From positions 496,001-560,000 of the forward strand of contig PQWQ01000020.1 of assembly GCA_002943765.1 (NCBI GenBank): DNA of 64,000 bases. Reading direction: 5' to 3'. The translations under genes were made by a program, and so were the position numbers. Of this stretch, positions 36,792 through 51,250 are shown piece after piece (within the stretch, counting starts at the first letter, position 1; each line of letters starts with the position of its first letter). The notes under the pieces are model-generated. The model had not been told where the DNA came from. It did not search any database and was given only the letters and a program-made list of their open reading frames with translations. Origin of the DNA: Psoroptes ovis (Eukaryota > Arthropoda > Arachnida > Sarcoptiformes > Psoroptidae).

Positions 36792-37860
36792 GTTCACTAC
36801 GTCCTTTGAATTCAAAGGATATTGTCGAAGCGAAAAGAGGAAAAAGTGAATAGACACTTTTGGTGTTGAATAATCAACAACAAACAATTACAAACAAAAT
36901 GTATTATGTGGGACCCAATTTTCGGGTTTTTCTCCTTTTTCTACTTTTTAAAATTGTTAATACTACAATTTTTGGAGTATTTTTTATTTTTGTTGAGGTA
37001 TTTTGAAGTATGCGCAAATATGTTCATTCAATATATAATTCATGTTACAAGGAACATATATATTTTCAGAGGGTGTGATTATAACAAGAATATTCCAGAA
37101 TTTTTTTTTTTTTGAAGATGAACTTTCAAAAATTCATATATATCTTCAATATAATACTTGTATTGGGAAACATGAAAAATGCTACCACCGACGCACATAC
37201 TCGTCGAAATAAGTGAAGATTCTTCACAATTCTCTTAACCACAACTCAAGATTTTCTATTTTGAAAATTCTATTGAGTCATTTTTTTTTTGTTTGGCAAC
37301 AAGAATAAAGTAGTAAAGAGTCATAGTTGTTATGAATTCTTCAGTCAAAAGCTTTAAAATAATAAATGATAATAATAAATAATACAATACAGTTTTGGAT
37401 CACCAATATGAAGCACATTTAAGAGTAATGCTCTTGTGAAATTGTATTGGTTCGAATATACAGCGAAACAAACACATAGAAAATTGGTGTCCCAAATATA
37501 TAACTCTGAATACCAGAGCAAAAGTGTATTGGAGAAAACCGAAAATATTGAACCGAAAAATTCGAAAAATCATTCATTGTAGGAAATTTTGGAAAGTTTC
37601 CTCCTACCTACTTGTATTTGGTACAAAAAACAGTTTCAACCTTTTTGCAACTTATTCATTCATTATTTGAATAATAATATTCGCGAATATTTACCCTCTT
37701 AAATATATAATTCAACATTTTATATATGAACATTGAAGATTAAAATGAAAAAATAAATAACTCAATTCAATTGTAAATTGTTGTTGTTGTTGTAGAAGAA
37801 TGGTGATGGGTGATGAAAAATTCAAGAGATCATTCAATTTTCAATTCATTTTCAATACCC

Positions 37861-37877
37861 ACACACACACACACACA
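37861..37877. repeat. CA dinucleotide repeat
   Basis: About eight CA units in the region upstream of vnd. Confidence 0.6.
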
Positions 37878-38732
37878 ATATAACAGCACTTTTGACCAAA
37901 TGTATGCCCAAAGTTAAAGAGAAACTCTTAACATTTTTTTTCGCGAAATTCAAAATACTTTGAGAATGAATGCGTTCAAGTGCGCCAGCGCCACAATTGA
38001 AGTTTTTTTGTTTTGTTTGTTTGAAAAACCATCATCTTCAAAATATGATACAAGAGGGTTTTGTACATTTTTTTTGGTGACCAGGTACCAGAACCAGATA
38101 GAGTAAAATACAAAAAACAGCGACACAACCAAATCAACAAAACAAAAAGCACAGTAACAACCCAATTGAAAACAAAATAAAAAATGAAATGAAAATCATT
38201 GAAATTCAAAAAAATAAAATGAAATATAAGCCATTTGTGAACGCCTATTTTCTTAAAAAAATGAATAAAAATACACTTATTTATTGAAATATATATCGAA
38301 CAAACATTCGAATGAAAATATATGTGCCTATTTACCAAATGGTGATTTTTTATTTTTCGGTCAAAAAATCAATGAGTTCACAAATTAAAATTCATTACAA
38401 CAAGCATTTCCAATCATCAACCCATGAAAATCGACGATACTCATCAGATTTAGATTGGATTGAAAATCAATACAACAATTGAATATATCATTGAAATCAA
38501 AATTTGACCATCTTTGAAATTCGTTTATCAATTACACAATTGATTAATTGAAATCAAAACAAGCCGAAAAATAATCGAAAATCAATTAACCCTTCACCAT
38601 AATAATTATGCGTATCGAAAGCCTTATGACCTGTGGAAATTCGTTTGATATTGACAAATATTGAATCTCGAAATTCTTTCCGTATTGATTCGAACAATTG
38701 GTCACATTCTGAAGATTTGAATTTCGAAAAAA

Positions 38733-41708
38733 ATGATACAAAATATGAATACAAATACGGATAATAATAATAAACGTGAAACACAAACATCACCAGTATC
38801 ATCATCACAATCATCCTCAACACCGTCTTCACCGTCAACATCTTCTGCATTGTCATTGGAGTCATTATCACCATCATTAAAACAGCAACAATCAAAAATG
38901 GAACAGAAACAAAATGAGACCATAGAATCAATTACCGGTAATGACAATATTAAATTACCAATTACATCACCTTTGTTACCAATGCAATCACAAGTACAAT
39001 CATCAGCACCACCTTCGTTGTCATCATCATCATCAACAATTACATCACCGTCACAATTATTAACACAACAGCAGCAGCAACAATTATTAATGTTTGCCGC
39101 ACAAAAAGAAATTCAAGCCATTTATTTAGCACAGCAACAACAACAAGAATTATTATTAAAATCTAATGGAATTATAGACAAATCATCATCATCAACGACA
39201 GCAACACCTTTATTGATGCCGACCCATTTAAGCAATCCATCAATGGCAGCATTTATGGCACCATTTTTCAATTCGTTATTAGTTAAAAATTTTGTTAGTA
39301 ATAATCAAAATCAAATCAAAAACATATCATCATCCACATCATCAATGTTGAAATTATCGCCTGAAACACATTTAGACAATGATATTTCTTTGAATCGTAG
39401 TAAACGTGTTAATAATATTTCTTCGATAGGAACAAGAACAAAAACACCGACGACAACAATCACCGCTAATAACACATCAATTACATCTTCGTTGTCACCA
39501 AAAGATAATAAATCATCAACAAATACAATGACCAATAAATCAATCAATGATAAACAGCAGACATTGTCTAGTCTGCAAAAATTTCAAACTAAACCAACAA
39601 CTGGTTTTAGTGTTTTAGATATTCTCGGGAAAAATACCGATAATAATAATGAACAAAATGATGAAGATGATGATAATGTTATTAATGATGATGATGATGA
39701 GATGGATAAAGATAATCATACAAGACCATTATCATCATCATCATCGACTTCATCATCAATATGTTCAGTGTCATCATCAAAATCATTGTTAAAACATAAG
39801 AAATTAATAAAATCAATTAATAATAATAAATCTTCTAAATTAAATAGTGTTATTGGTGATTCGGCAAACATAACAACGGCTGGTGAACAACAAACAACAA
39901 AAATACTTAATGTGCAATCTTCATCATCATCAACATCATCGACAACATCAACATTACCAGAATCGAATAATAACAATTTTTCAAATATTTATTATAATTT
40001 TGGTAATGGTTCAACATCGGCTGGATCATCTACAGATCAATATGCTGCATACAGTCGTTATTTGGCCGCTGCTAATCATCCGAATCCAGAAACAAATCCA
40101 TTTCTTAATCCAACATCAGCATTTGGAACGTATTCACTCGGTAAGTCAATGCAAATTTCAATGCAAAAATTCTTTTGATATTCATCTTGTATTTAAATCA
40201 TTCAATAATATATATTTGTAAAGGTTCAACATTACCAAACCATATCGGTCATCATCATCATTTAGATGGTTCATCATTGTTCGGTTTACACAACTTATTC
40301 GAAGGAAATCAAAATGTCAATTTAAACAACAGCACAACATTTAATAATGAATTATTGAATCATCATTCATCTGATCAAGAATTAATATCACCATATAAAA
40401 ATTTAGCAAACAGTTATTCATCGAATCATCCACAAGGAAAATTTCATATGAGCAATAATAGTAATAATACCAATAATCGTCAATCATCAGCTGGTTCATT
40501 ATTTTCACCAACAAATACAAATCGAACAAGTAATAATCAAAGTCCATATAATTCAGAAGAAAATTTAAGCGTAACCGATAGTAATGATGATTTATTGGAT
40601 GATGATGATCAAATGATGAGAAATGGTGATCCAAATAAGTCATCATCGAATGATTATCATCATCATCATGGTATGGATATTAGCGGAGCAAATGTTGTAG
40701 TTGGTGGAATATCACAAAAAAAACGTAAACGTCGTGTATTGTTTAGTAAAGCACAAACACTCGAATTGGAACGAAGATTTCGACAACAACGTTATCTATC
40801 AGCACCTGAACGAGAGCATTTAGCCAATATTATTCGATTAACACCGACTCAGGTCAAAATTTGGTTTCAAGTATGTATCACACTTATATTTTCCAGTTCA
40901 TTGATAAACATTATGACAAAGAAATAATTGAATCATCATAAACTTTCTTTTGAAAATTAAATTTCAGAATCATCGATATAAAACTAAACGAGCAACACAA
41001 GAAAAAACAATGGAACATCATCATCATCACCATCATGCATTAGGACAATCGATGGCACAACCACCGCCACCTCCACCATTACCATCACCATCATCCCTTC
41101 ATTCTCATCATATCAATGCATCAACAACATCAAGACGTTTATCAATTTCAGAATTAATTCGTATTGGACAATCAGAAACAAAATCAACAGCGGGTGGTAA
41201 TATTAATATCAATAATGATGAACATAATCATAATAATATTATTAGTAAAAATTCACTTATGACAAATGGAGAATCCATTGTAACAACAACAACAACAGCA
41301 ATAACACCATCAGCAACACAAACAGGATCAAATCCATTGATAGCAGCTGCTGCAGCATCTGGACTCCAATATGGATCAATTTCAACTACAACAGCATCAG
41401 CGTCAACAACATCAACAACGCCTACATCAACTCCATCAATCAATAATAATGGACATCATAATCATCAATCGCAACCACCGTTGTCATCATCAACATCAAC
41501 AAGCTCATCAACATTAAATATGATGAGTGCAATGGCTGCTGTTGCAGCTAGTTATGGACATCAAAACCATCATCATCATTCTGGAACAACATTACGAACA
41601 CCTTCACATCATTTATCAACAGTACCAACAACACATCATCAACAGTTAATGTCACAACATGCAGCTGCAGCAGCAGCATGGGGACCAAGTTTATTCTGGA
41701 ATAATTGA
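38733..41708 (+). CDS. vnd: NK2-class homeobox transcription factor, vnd/Nkx2.2 orthologue
   Basis: Exons 38733-40140, 40224-40870 and 40968-41708 join in frame (931 residues). ATG at 38733 is preceded by an in-frame TGA at 38718. A TN (tinman) motif, TGFSVLDILGK, lies near residue 290; in the family it binds Groucho. The homeodomain is residues 636-695: KRKRRVLFSKAQTLELERRF, QQRYLSAPEREHLA, IRLTPTQVKIWFQ then NHRYKTKRA. His52 and Tyr54 are NK2 hallmarks, and YKTKRA and RRVLFSKAQ fit vnd/Nkx2.2 rather than scarecrow/Nkx2.1 (YKMKR). An intron separates Q50 from N51. The remainder is Ser/Thr/Asn/His-rich, with polyalanine before the C-terminal WGPSLFWNN. The NK2-specific domain (V.VPVLVRDG) is not recognised. 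In flies vnd patterns the ventral neuroectoderm; a similar nuclear role is inferred. Confidence 0.93.
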
Positions 41709-41841
41709 CTTTTTTTTTTTGTTTCATTGATCCTATCTTATTTTTAGTGAATGTAAATATCAAAAGTGAAATGAAATTGAGTTTGTGGCTTTTGTTTTAT
41801 TGAATAGGAATTTTTTTTTCGTTTGAATTTTAATTAGTCAA

Positions 41842-41847
41842 AATAAA
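41842..41847 (+). terminator. Polyadenylation signal of vnd
   Basis: AATAAA about 134 bp after the vnd stop codon, the first hexamer downstream. Confidence 0.5.
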
Positions 41848-44800
41848 GATAATATTCAAAAAAACATTGAATTTATTTGTCACAAAAATTTCTCAGTAAT
41901 TTGTTTCGACATTTTCAATCGAAATACTGATCAATGAATGAATGCAAATCCATTTCAATCAACCGTATAATGCCAGAATAAATCAATAACAATGGTTTTT
42001 AATCAAAAGGTAGTAATAAATTTCGAGAAAAAAAATATTTACGAAAATAAACCAAATAGAAAACACGCAAAAATACACGTGTATTACATTTTTATTATGA
42101 ATAGTGACACAATTTGCATTTACATATTCTTCTTATTGATACATGCATGATAGTCCATGTCAAATATATACAAATAATTTAATTATCATCAAACATTAAC
42201 TTATTAACATTTTGTGTGTATGCGGAAAATCGAGAAAAAAAACTATCATTTGACACGTGTCAAACATTCTATCTAACATAGATATGGCAACAACATTCGT
42301 GAATCGAGAAATTGAAAATTTCAATGAAAATGTTTTGAAATGGACACCCAATGAATAATATGACTATTAGTTACTTTTTGATTATGAAAATTAATATATT
42401 CATTTATGAATAAATTTTCATTGATTTTCATGAAAATAAGAATCAAATCAAAATAGATATATTGCGTGTTCACATAGAGATATTATTGTTGTTATTATTA
42501 TCATAATGATTATGATAATAATTTTGACATGTATAATTAACATTTATTAACCATTAGATTAAGGTTTTTAAATATTATTAATAATAATGATCATAAATAC
42601 ATGTTGTTTACGGATCATTTACATTATTATTATTATTTTTATATTTGATGATATTATTATCATCATTATAAAATTAAATGTTTAATCGGATCAACAAACA
42701 AATAAATAAATATTTTGGAAAAAATCAAACAACAAAATATACATTTTCAATGGTACAATCGTACATTACATATATAATACGACGTTGTACACGATGACAC
42801 AAAACACACGTTTACAGGATTTACAGAATTTTGTAGCAATTCACATTGGAAAATAATGATTCAAATTGATCAAAAATCAAAATCTTCTCACGGGTTTTCA
42901 ACGATGATATTGAAATGAGATAAAAATATATAGAATTGTATCATCAAAACATCTGCTATTTGACCATCAAATTTGAAAATTTAAATTTATTTATTTTAGG
43001 CCAAAAATAAATAAATTTTCAATTTAAATTCGTTTACACGTTCAAATCCAAATCCAATTAAATGGAGAATAAATTTGACAAGGAATTAGCAGTGAAAAAC
43101 GAGTGAAATATCTCATAGAGTTTCACGAATTCATGAATCAATGAACGGTGATTGGATGGTGAGTGAATCATCAATTGAAATCAAAGATAGAAAAAACAAT
43201 AAATCAAAATTAAAATTTTCAAACCCAGTTCGGATCATATTAATCGATTTTCAATGATAAATAGCTCAACAATAGTGATAATATGACGACGATTAAATAT
43301 ATATCAACCGATGACAAAAAATTAATTAATCAAAATGACAAAGATTTATTTTGTTAAATCATATGATTTCCGGGAAAAACTGACTGAGGAACAGTGGCGA
43401 AACGATTGATCATTTGATTAAAATTTCGAATCAGATGAAAAAAAATTTCAATTCAATATTATTGCTTAGCCAGAAAAAAAATCAGTGATTTACTGTTATT
43501 GTCCATGATTTACCATTCAATATTTAAAATTCTTTTGAAATTTTTCATTTTTGTCAATGGTCAAAACTTAGGCAAAGGAAATTCGGCAAACAATAAACAT
43601 AATAATAATAATAATAATAATTTGAAATCATTGATCCAAAAGATAAATATGGATTTTTTTTTGCTTGCTTAGAGTTTTCCATCGATTTGATTTGGCATCT
43701 AGTTCATGGTGATTTGAAGTTTCATGGTATATTTGTTATATTATTTTAACAAATATAAATGTAATATAAATGAATAAACACACTAACCAAACAAACCGAA
43801 TACGAATAATACATAAATCCTCCTCGACCATCATCGCATCGTCATCATCATGACACAATTTAATCTACTTAACAATATTTGATTCTATCGACGAATACGA
43901 TTCAAATACAATGATTTTATACAGAAACATATAAATATTCTGCAGTTTAAACACAATGAATTCGGAACGGAGAAAAGAGACAGAAACACGAAAATGTCGA
44001 CCATAATTTATCCAAACGAACCAAACGGACGAAAATTCCAAAAGTTGACAACTTAATTAAATCATGACTAAACATATTGGTGAACACATAGATGCACACG
44101 CAGACAAATATATTTTGGTCAAACAACATAACCATAAATATAAATATCAAATATGTGAACCACATATAACCATATAACGGGATAAAATATGCGGATAAAT
44201 TGCTTAAATTTTGATTCAAAACCAATGAATGAAAAAGAAAAAATAGATGAATATACAAAAAACGATGAAAATAAACAATGATCAATCAAATTGATGAAAT
44301 TCAAAATAATAAATGCATAAAATCAATGGACAATTCACAAATAGCAAAATCAATGTAAGAATTCAATAAAAGAATCACAAAATTGGCGATAGCCGAAAAA
44401 AATCAATCGAATCGAACTGTAATTACACATTGTAAGCAATGTAACGCTTTTCAGTTATGAAATATTTCATTATAATTATGGCAATTATAATGAACAAAGC
44501 TGCGACTGAGGTGTGAAACTGTGAAACAACGACAAACACCAATAATATTTTCTATGTTTGATTGATTCTCATGAGAATCATTTTTTTGTTGAAAACATTT
44601 TTCAGTTTTACTTCATAGAAATTGTCAAAATGGCGTCAATGATTTAATTGAAATGAAATGCAATGAGAAAGAAAAATTAGCCAAAACTTATTACCAGATA
44701 AAGTACAATTATGAAATGACTAAAATACCGAGCGAAAAAACAAAATTGAAATCAAGTTAAATTGAATTAAACGAACAAATTAGAAACTGCAATTGACATT

Positions 44801-47800
44801 TTCAGAGATTTTTTTCGCGATTCTTTTCAACGAAAAAAATATATTTTCGAGGTTAAATAAAAATAATATTGTGTGTGTCATTAGTTTATTTAATGTTGTC
44901 AGCATGTGGCTCACTAACATTCTGGCGCAATATGTTGACAAAAACGAAACAAAACGAAATCATTGGGTGGTCAAATGAGACAAAAAAAGAGTGATGAAAA
45001 ATATTATTTCGTAATTTAATCATGTCTACAATGAACAAGAGATAAATAAATGCAATATTATTGTTATATTATCAATGCGAACAATATAATACAAAAGACA
45101 CAAAAAACAATCATGTGTTATCATAAATCAGCGATTAAATGAGATAGAAATAAGAATATTCTTTGGAGTTTATACACAATCTGTATTATTACATAGAAAT
45201 ACATTCAAAAAAAAAAAATGATAACGTTGAAAACGTTTTGTATGAATTGAATGTACACACACAAACAATTAAGTTATGGCTGAACAAAATGATTATAAAC
45301 GAATAATATGGTAGCAGCAATCAAAGAATTGGGAACATATTTCATGGAATGATGAAACAATTCTGGAGCATTAGATTCGTCATTTCAATTTATTGTTAAT
45401 AATGGTAATTGTGGATAACAAGTCATTCTACGGAAATATCATTCGTTTAATAAATGACAATATTTAGTAAAATTGATGAATCAATTGATAGATGATCAAA
45501 AACAAAACCAAAAATAGACATTCATTGAAATATTTCCATTCATTCCAGTATGAAATCACAACAATCGAAACAGAAAATGATGTCCAATACTATGTTTCAA
45601 ATTTTGATTTGGTCAAAAATTAATAATCATCAATACAGATATAATAATAATGTCAATATTACAATCGCTTATCAATTATAAAAGCGTTAAAATGGAAATG
45701 AACATTGAATTTCTGGATAAATGTTTTGAAGCACATGTATAATGAGAAAAATTCAAAATGATTGTCTATTATTTCATCAAAATAGAAATTCTTGATCGAT
45801 TATTCAATTTAGAATCAAATTAAATCAAATTGAATTGAATTTGGATGAAGAATCAAAACTGTGCATTCAAGTGGTCCAGAAACAAAAAATGTAAAATGGC
45901 ACGTGTTTCTCATGTGTGTTTGTATTTAGTTTAGTGAAGATGTAATCGTATATATTTTTTACAAACAATTTTTGTCAATTTCAAAGATGTTTTTATAAAA
46001 ATTCAAAAAAATGAAAAATAAAATGATATTCAGGATATCCCCGAAAAAAAACTCAAACACAAAAAAACGCACAAAAATGATAGAATTTTGTGATGTGCAC
46101 GTGTTTGATGTTTGTTTATTTTTCATTATTTTTTTTCAATTGAAATCTATTGAAATTGGCTTTTGGTTCTATTATCCAGTTCTATTTGTTTTGAGCTTTA
46201 CGGAAATCCTTTAGCTCCATATGAAAATGTTCAAAAGTTTTTTTTTCAAAAAATAATTGAATTTTAATCAAAAATTTGACAATTTTGAAATTTTAAATTA
46301 AAAAGTCACATAGTTGAAGAGATATGTTGACACAGAGAGTGTAAATCAACGTTTGGAAAAAAGGTCAAACAAAAATAAAACAGATATTCACTGAAAAAAT
46401 AAAATAAAATAAATCAAGACTAAAACTCAATCAAGTGTTACTAATTTACCCGAACAAAAGCCATTTACACACACCATATTTGACAATGACAGTCGTAAAA
46501 TTTTTAAATCAACTACCGAATGTTTTATAATCGATGTGACATCATAAAACCACAATTATTTAAATAATTTTTCACGTTATATCAATTTTCAACAAAGATC
46601 GACCGAAATCAATTTAGATGATATTGAAAATTGTCATGGAACCAGTTCGTCTTCCAGGACTTCAAAAATTTGATAAAAGAAGCTCCATGTTCCATTCCAC
46701 AAAAAAAATCAATTTCAATTTCTGCCAATCTCCAAACGTCAAACAAGGATAATCTGGCCAAACATCTTATGGAAAACTTTTTATGAATAAAAAATCATTC
46801 ATCATTGATCATTGGAATGACAACAACATGCAAACAAAAATCAAATATCCTGAAGCAATGAATGAATTTTTAAAATAAAAAAAATGATCAATCATTGAAT
46901 TTTATTTTATTGAAAAATGAAAATTGTCATATCGAAATTCTTATTTCATGAAATTCAATGGACTGAACTGAACACAAAGAAGAAACCAATGACCATATGT
47001 TCACCATAAATGGGAAAAAATTGAAAATTTGACAAATTTTCAATTCACACAAACGATACATACAATAATACAAAACAATGACTCTCTGGGTGAAAATTAC
47101 TTTGACTTTGTCAATGAATGAATCAATTCAATGAATAAATAAATAAATAAACAACCTAAACAGCCTCTAAAAATCCTGAACAACTTTAAACAACAACAAT
47201 GACTTCAAAATACAGGAGCAACAATTATCGACACACAAAAAAACGAAATTTCATAGATTTTACACACACTATATTTGCATTTAAATGTTTGTCTTTGTAA
47301 ATTTGATATAATTTATACTTTTAAATATTATTATTGTGATGATTATAAAAGGAAAATACCACGATAAGTATATACTCGTCGTCACGCCTTTTGTTTAATG
47401 ATTATTGTAATTGTGATCACATAAAATTAGAATGGCAAAATTATCGTTAAAATTTATAAAATAATGTGATGAAATATTGAATCGTGGACCCGGAGCGGTA
47501 CATATTGGTCCATATTGTTTTTGAACTCGAGAAATTTTTTTTTTCGTAGAACAAAACAATTTATGAAGAGTGAAATATATTCATTCATTCACACATTATG
47601 ATCGATTTATTTCACTTTTTTTTCGAAAAATGTTCGAAATTTTTCTGTACACACACATTTGAGAAATACACAAAAGTAGCACATTTAAACAATAAACGAT
47701 ACCTCAGAAATGGAAATACGCATTGTTGAATGTTCCAAAAACTTTAAAAATTACCATAATAATATGAACCAAAACAAAAACAAATGAACCAAAAAAAAGG

Positions 47801-50800
47801 AAAAAGGTGAAAAATTATCAAAAAACCAAGTGTTTGGCTAGAGAGCTTTTCATTATCTTCGAAATTTGAATAGTGGATTGAATCAAAATTAACAAACACG
47901 ACCATATTATTCACGCCTACCGTTTGAAAACGATTCATTTACAAGTTCCATTATAAATTATAACTTTCATCTTTCATCAGTCACCTTTTTTTCTCAAAAA
48001 TTAACAAAAACTATGCCAAAAAAGCTGACCTTTCTTCTTTTTGCTTTTTGAACAAAAGGTGAATGAACAATTTATTATTATTGTTATTTGGAACAGTTAT
48101 TGTTATTAATGAGATCAATTACACACCATTTAACAGTTTCAAAGATACATTATACGCATAAATGTGCTATTTTTGATGGCTGATGTTGTCAATAATATCA
48201 ATAATAAAAATGATGATGATCATCGATGGGTAATTTTCTATGGTTATAACCATGAACACATTGAATATAGGTAAATTTATTTTGTTATAAATTGTGAAAA
48301 GCGAAAAAATAAAAATTCAAATCTATTCAATTGAATTACTATCGAATTTCTTTCGATATTTTTATTGACACGTTCGGTGCAAAACGATTTTTTTTTCATT
48401 TCAAATTTCGGGAACAAAAAGCAATTCAAATTAGTTGCAACAATAGTGTGAAAAATTATTTGAAAGAAAATAATAATAATTTACATATGAATTCAAATAA
48501 TAATGAAAAAAAATTGGCTTAGAAAATTGACAAATGAATACGAGAAAACGATTTACGATCATATTTATTGTGAGTGTATGCGTGTATGTATTTAGAAAAT
48601 TGAATTTTCAATTGAAAATTTAATTTTTTTTCTCTCTTCTCTTTGAAGATATACAATCATTGAATTAATAATTGATGTTAAATATGGGTAGCTTTATTTG
48701 AATCAATATATGCATGAAAGCAACAGCAAAGTGACGAAAAATTTTGCATTGTTTTGTTCTGTTTGATTGTCATTCACCGAAAAATTTTTTGAATTGAAAA
48801 TTGGTCCAATTGAATTTTTTATTGGATCAAATAAGAAATATGTATCATGTATTATCATTATTGTTGTACACAATACAATTCACAGTATAAGCCTATTTAC
48901 ACACACAGCTTTTTTCACGGAAAAATATGGTACAAAATATAATTCAATAACAAGAAAAATATGCCGAGAGATAATCCTTGTTGGACAATGGAAAAACCCT
49001 ACAAATATTCATCAATCGTATTCAATTGCTGAGTATTTGTAATTCGAAATCTCTTGAAAATAAGAGGAAAAAAAATTCATGGTCGGTAAAAAAATAGGAG
49101 CGAAATTTATTTTTTCGAACTACCGAAACAACAGTTTCAGATTGAAGAGTAAGTTGAGAGATTGAATATTATTTCATTATATTACATGCCAAAATAAAAG
49201 TTGTTACTTGTTTGACAAAGATTTACAACGATTTTTTTTAGAGAAATTGTCAAACAAATTCAAATGTTTTATATGAATGAGAAACAATAACAACAACAAC
49301 TTGTGATGAGAAGGCCTCAGAGAATTGTTATTGTGTTGGAAATTTCGATTTTTTTCGAAAGATAAATAATAATAAGAACAATTCAAAGAATGAACTGATG
49401 ACAAATCGAAATATATTTTCTCATAAAATTATGAAATGAATTTTGAAAGAAAAAACATTGCCTACCTATAGGATTTTGATTCATAGATTATCATGATGGT
49501 TTTGATCCGTTTTCATTCAACATGTATTTATTTATTTTTTGTTGTCTGATCTGACAAGCACAATCGACTTCCTGCATGTTTGCTGTTCTTAATTGTTCAT
49601 TATTTAATGTTCACAATTTCAAGTGTTTTTCTTGTCACTATCAATGATGATTGTGGTCAAGTATGTGGTGTCAAATATGATTGTTGAAATTAATAACCCA
49701 TTTCATGGGATAACTTTTTCATTTTTTTTTTTTTTTTTTTTGACGAGAACATATCACAACAAAAACAAAATGTGTGTTTCACATTGTAAAAATTTCACGA
49801 GTTTTGTTAAATTGTCACTTATTTAAAAATGTAAAATCAAAAAATAAAAAATGATGATGACACTTAACAATTAAAATAATCATGACCATTGAATTGGTGT
49901 TGACACATTATCATGATAATAACACACAATAGAAATAATGGTATCAAGGTGTGTGGGCGATGAATATTAAAATTTTGACATTTGTGCAGGTGTTGTAAAT
50001 AGTCAATGTTTAGTGGATATTGGGGAGATTTTTCTTGAAAATTTTCAACAAGACATTACCTCGATCATTAGGTCATCGTTTTTTTCTGTATGGTCAATAT
50101 TATAATTGAGCTCAATAAACAAATTTTCCACTCACATAGCAATAAACACAAGTTATAAAAACCAGCAAATTGTTTACATAGTGTCACAATTAAGATGAAT
50201 TCAAATAAAAATTGATGGGATTTGAAAATAAAAACAAATAAAACAATCCTTTGTTCACTGTTAATAAAATTATTGTTAATGGTGAATGCACATACACATA
50301 GACACATAATGTTCAATACACAAAAGCTGATCAAATACAAAAATTATTACAATTTGACAGTTTTCTTTGTGGTCGTTCAATATTTACACAATTGGCAATT
50401 GGCAATAAATTGTCCACTATAATACCCGACCATCAATTTTCGAATGAAATTTGATAATGATAATTTGATTATTAATGAATTTTAAAAATTTATCAATCAA
50501 TAAATTTTTCATTAGATTCATCTGTGAATTTATTCATAGCTTGATTGACAGTATTTTTGGCCATAATTCAGATAATTTCAAAAAATTATTTATTGGAAAT
50601 CTGAGAATCCATTTGGGACTTGCTCATTATTTTTCAGAAATTCAACGAGAAAAATATCATGATTAAATCTATGAAACAAATTCAATGAAATAGAAAAAAA
50701 TCTTAATAAAATTATTACAATGGAGAATAATAGACTTACTATTTTTCGATTGGAAATGAACACAATATTGTCATCACCATTATCATTATCATTATCATCA

Positions 50801-50936
50801 AAATTGTGTACAAATTTTTTTCGTAAAACGATAATAATCGACAAAATTGATGGAAAATAAACTAAAAGAAATGAATCTTGCAATGGATGACACGCGGCTT
50901 CATAGCATTAAACCAATACGCTTTTGTCACCATCAT

Positions 50937-50957
50937 AAAAAAAAAAAAAAAAAAAAA
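50937..50957. repeat. Poly-A tract
   Basis: A run of about 21 A; no retroelement recognised upstream. Confidence 0.65.
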
Positions 50958-51223
50958 TTGATAAAATCATGAACATCTTATCTCTTTTATGATTAAAAAA
51001 GTGATATTTGTAATGTAAATGTTTTTTTCATTGCAAATCTTAATGAAAAATGTAAAAAAATCAAAATTGAACTGATTTTGATTCATTTTTATACTAATTT
51101 CTCAAAGTTATAAATCACAATTGATGCTTGTCGCATAACGCGCGCAAATCCATTGTCTAGTCATCGAATGAATTAACAAAAGTTCGAATTTCTTTTGTTT
51201 CGAATTCGAATTTATTGAAATTG

Positions 51224-51250
51224 CGCCATTTTTGTTCGAGAACAATGGCG
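51224..51250. promoter_or_regulatory. Inverted YY1/Pho-like motif pair
   Basis: CGCCATT and AATGGCG in opposite orientation, with TGTTC/GAACA also pairing between them. GCCAT is the YY1/Pleiohomeotic core, often found near promoters. The pair is about 260 bp upstream of the candidate leader donor at 51508. Confidence 0.3.

Larger units (their letters stand above)
32640..38732. other. 6-kb non-coding region upstream of vnd
   Basis: Holds a strong TATA+initiator promoter (33242-33273) followed by a donor at 33335, a 32-bp perfect palindrome (34824-34855), CA/GT repeats (about 33668, 36352, 37861) and a poly-T tract. No coding exon is recognised. It probably contains the vnd 5' UTR intron and regulatory DNA. 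Confidence 0.6.

Noticed and set aside
37440..37460. GGTTCGAAT resembling a tRNA B box
   Set aside because: No A box, acceptor stem or cloverleaf around it. No tRNA or rRNA gene was recognised anywhere.
38733..41708. scarecrow/Nkx2.1 as identity of the NK2 gene
   Set aside because: Homeodomain residues RRVLFSKAQT and NHRYKTKRA fit vnd/Nkx2.2; Nkx2.1 has TQAQVYELE and YKMKR.
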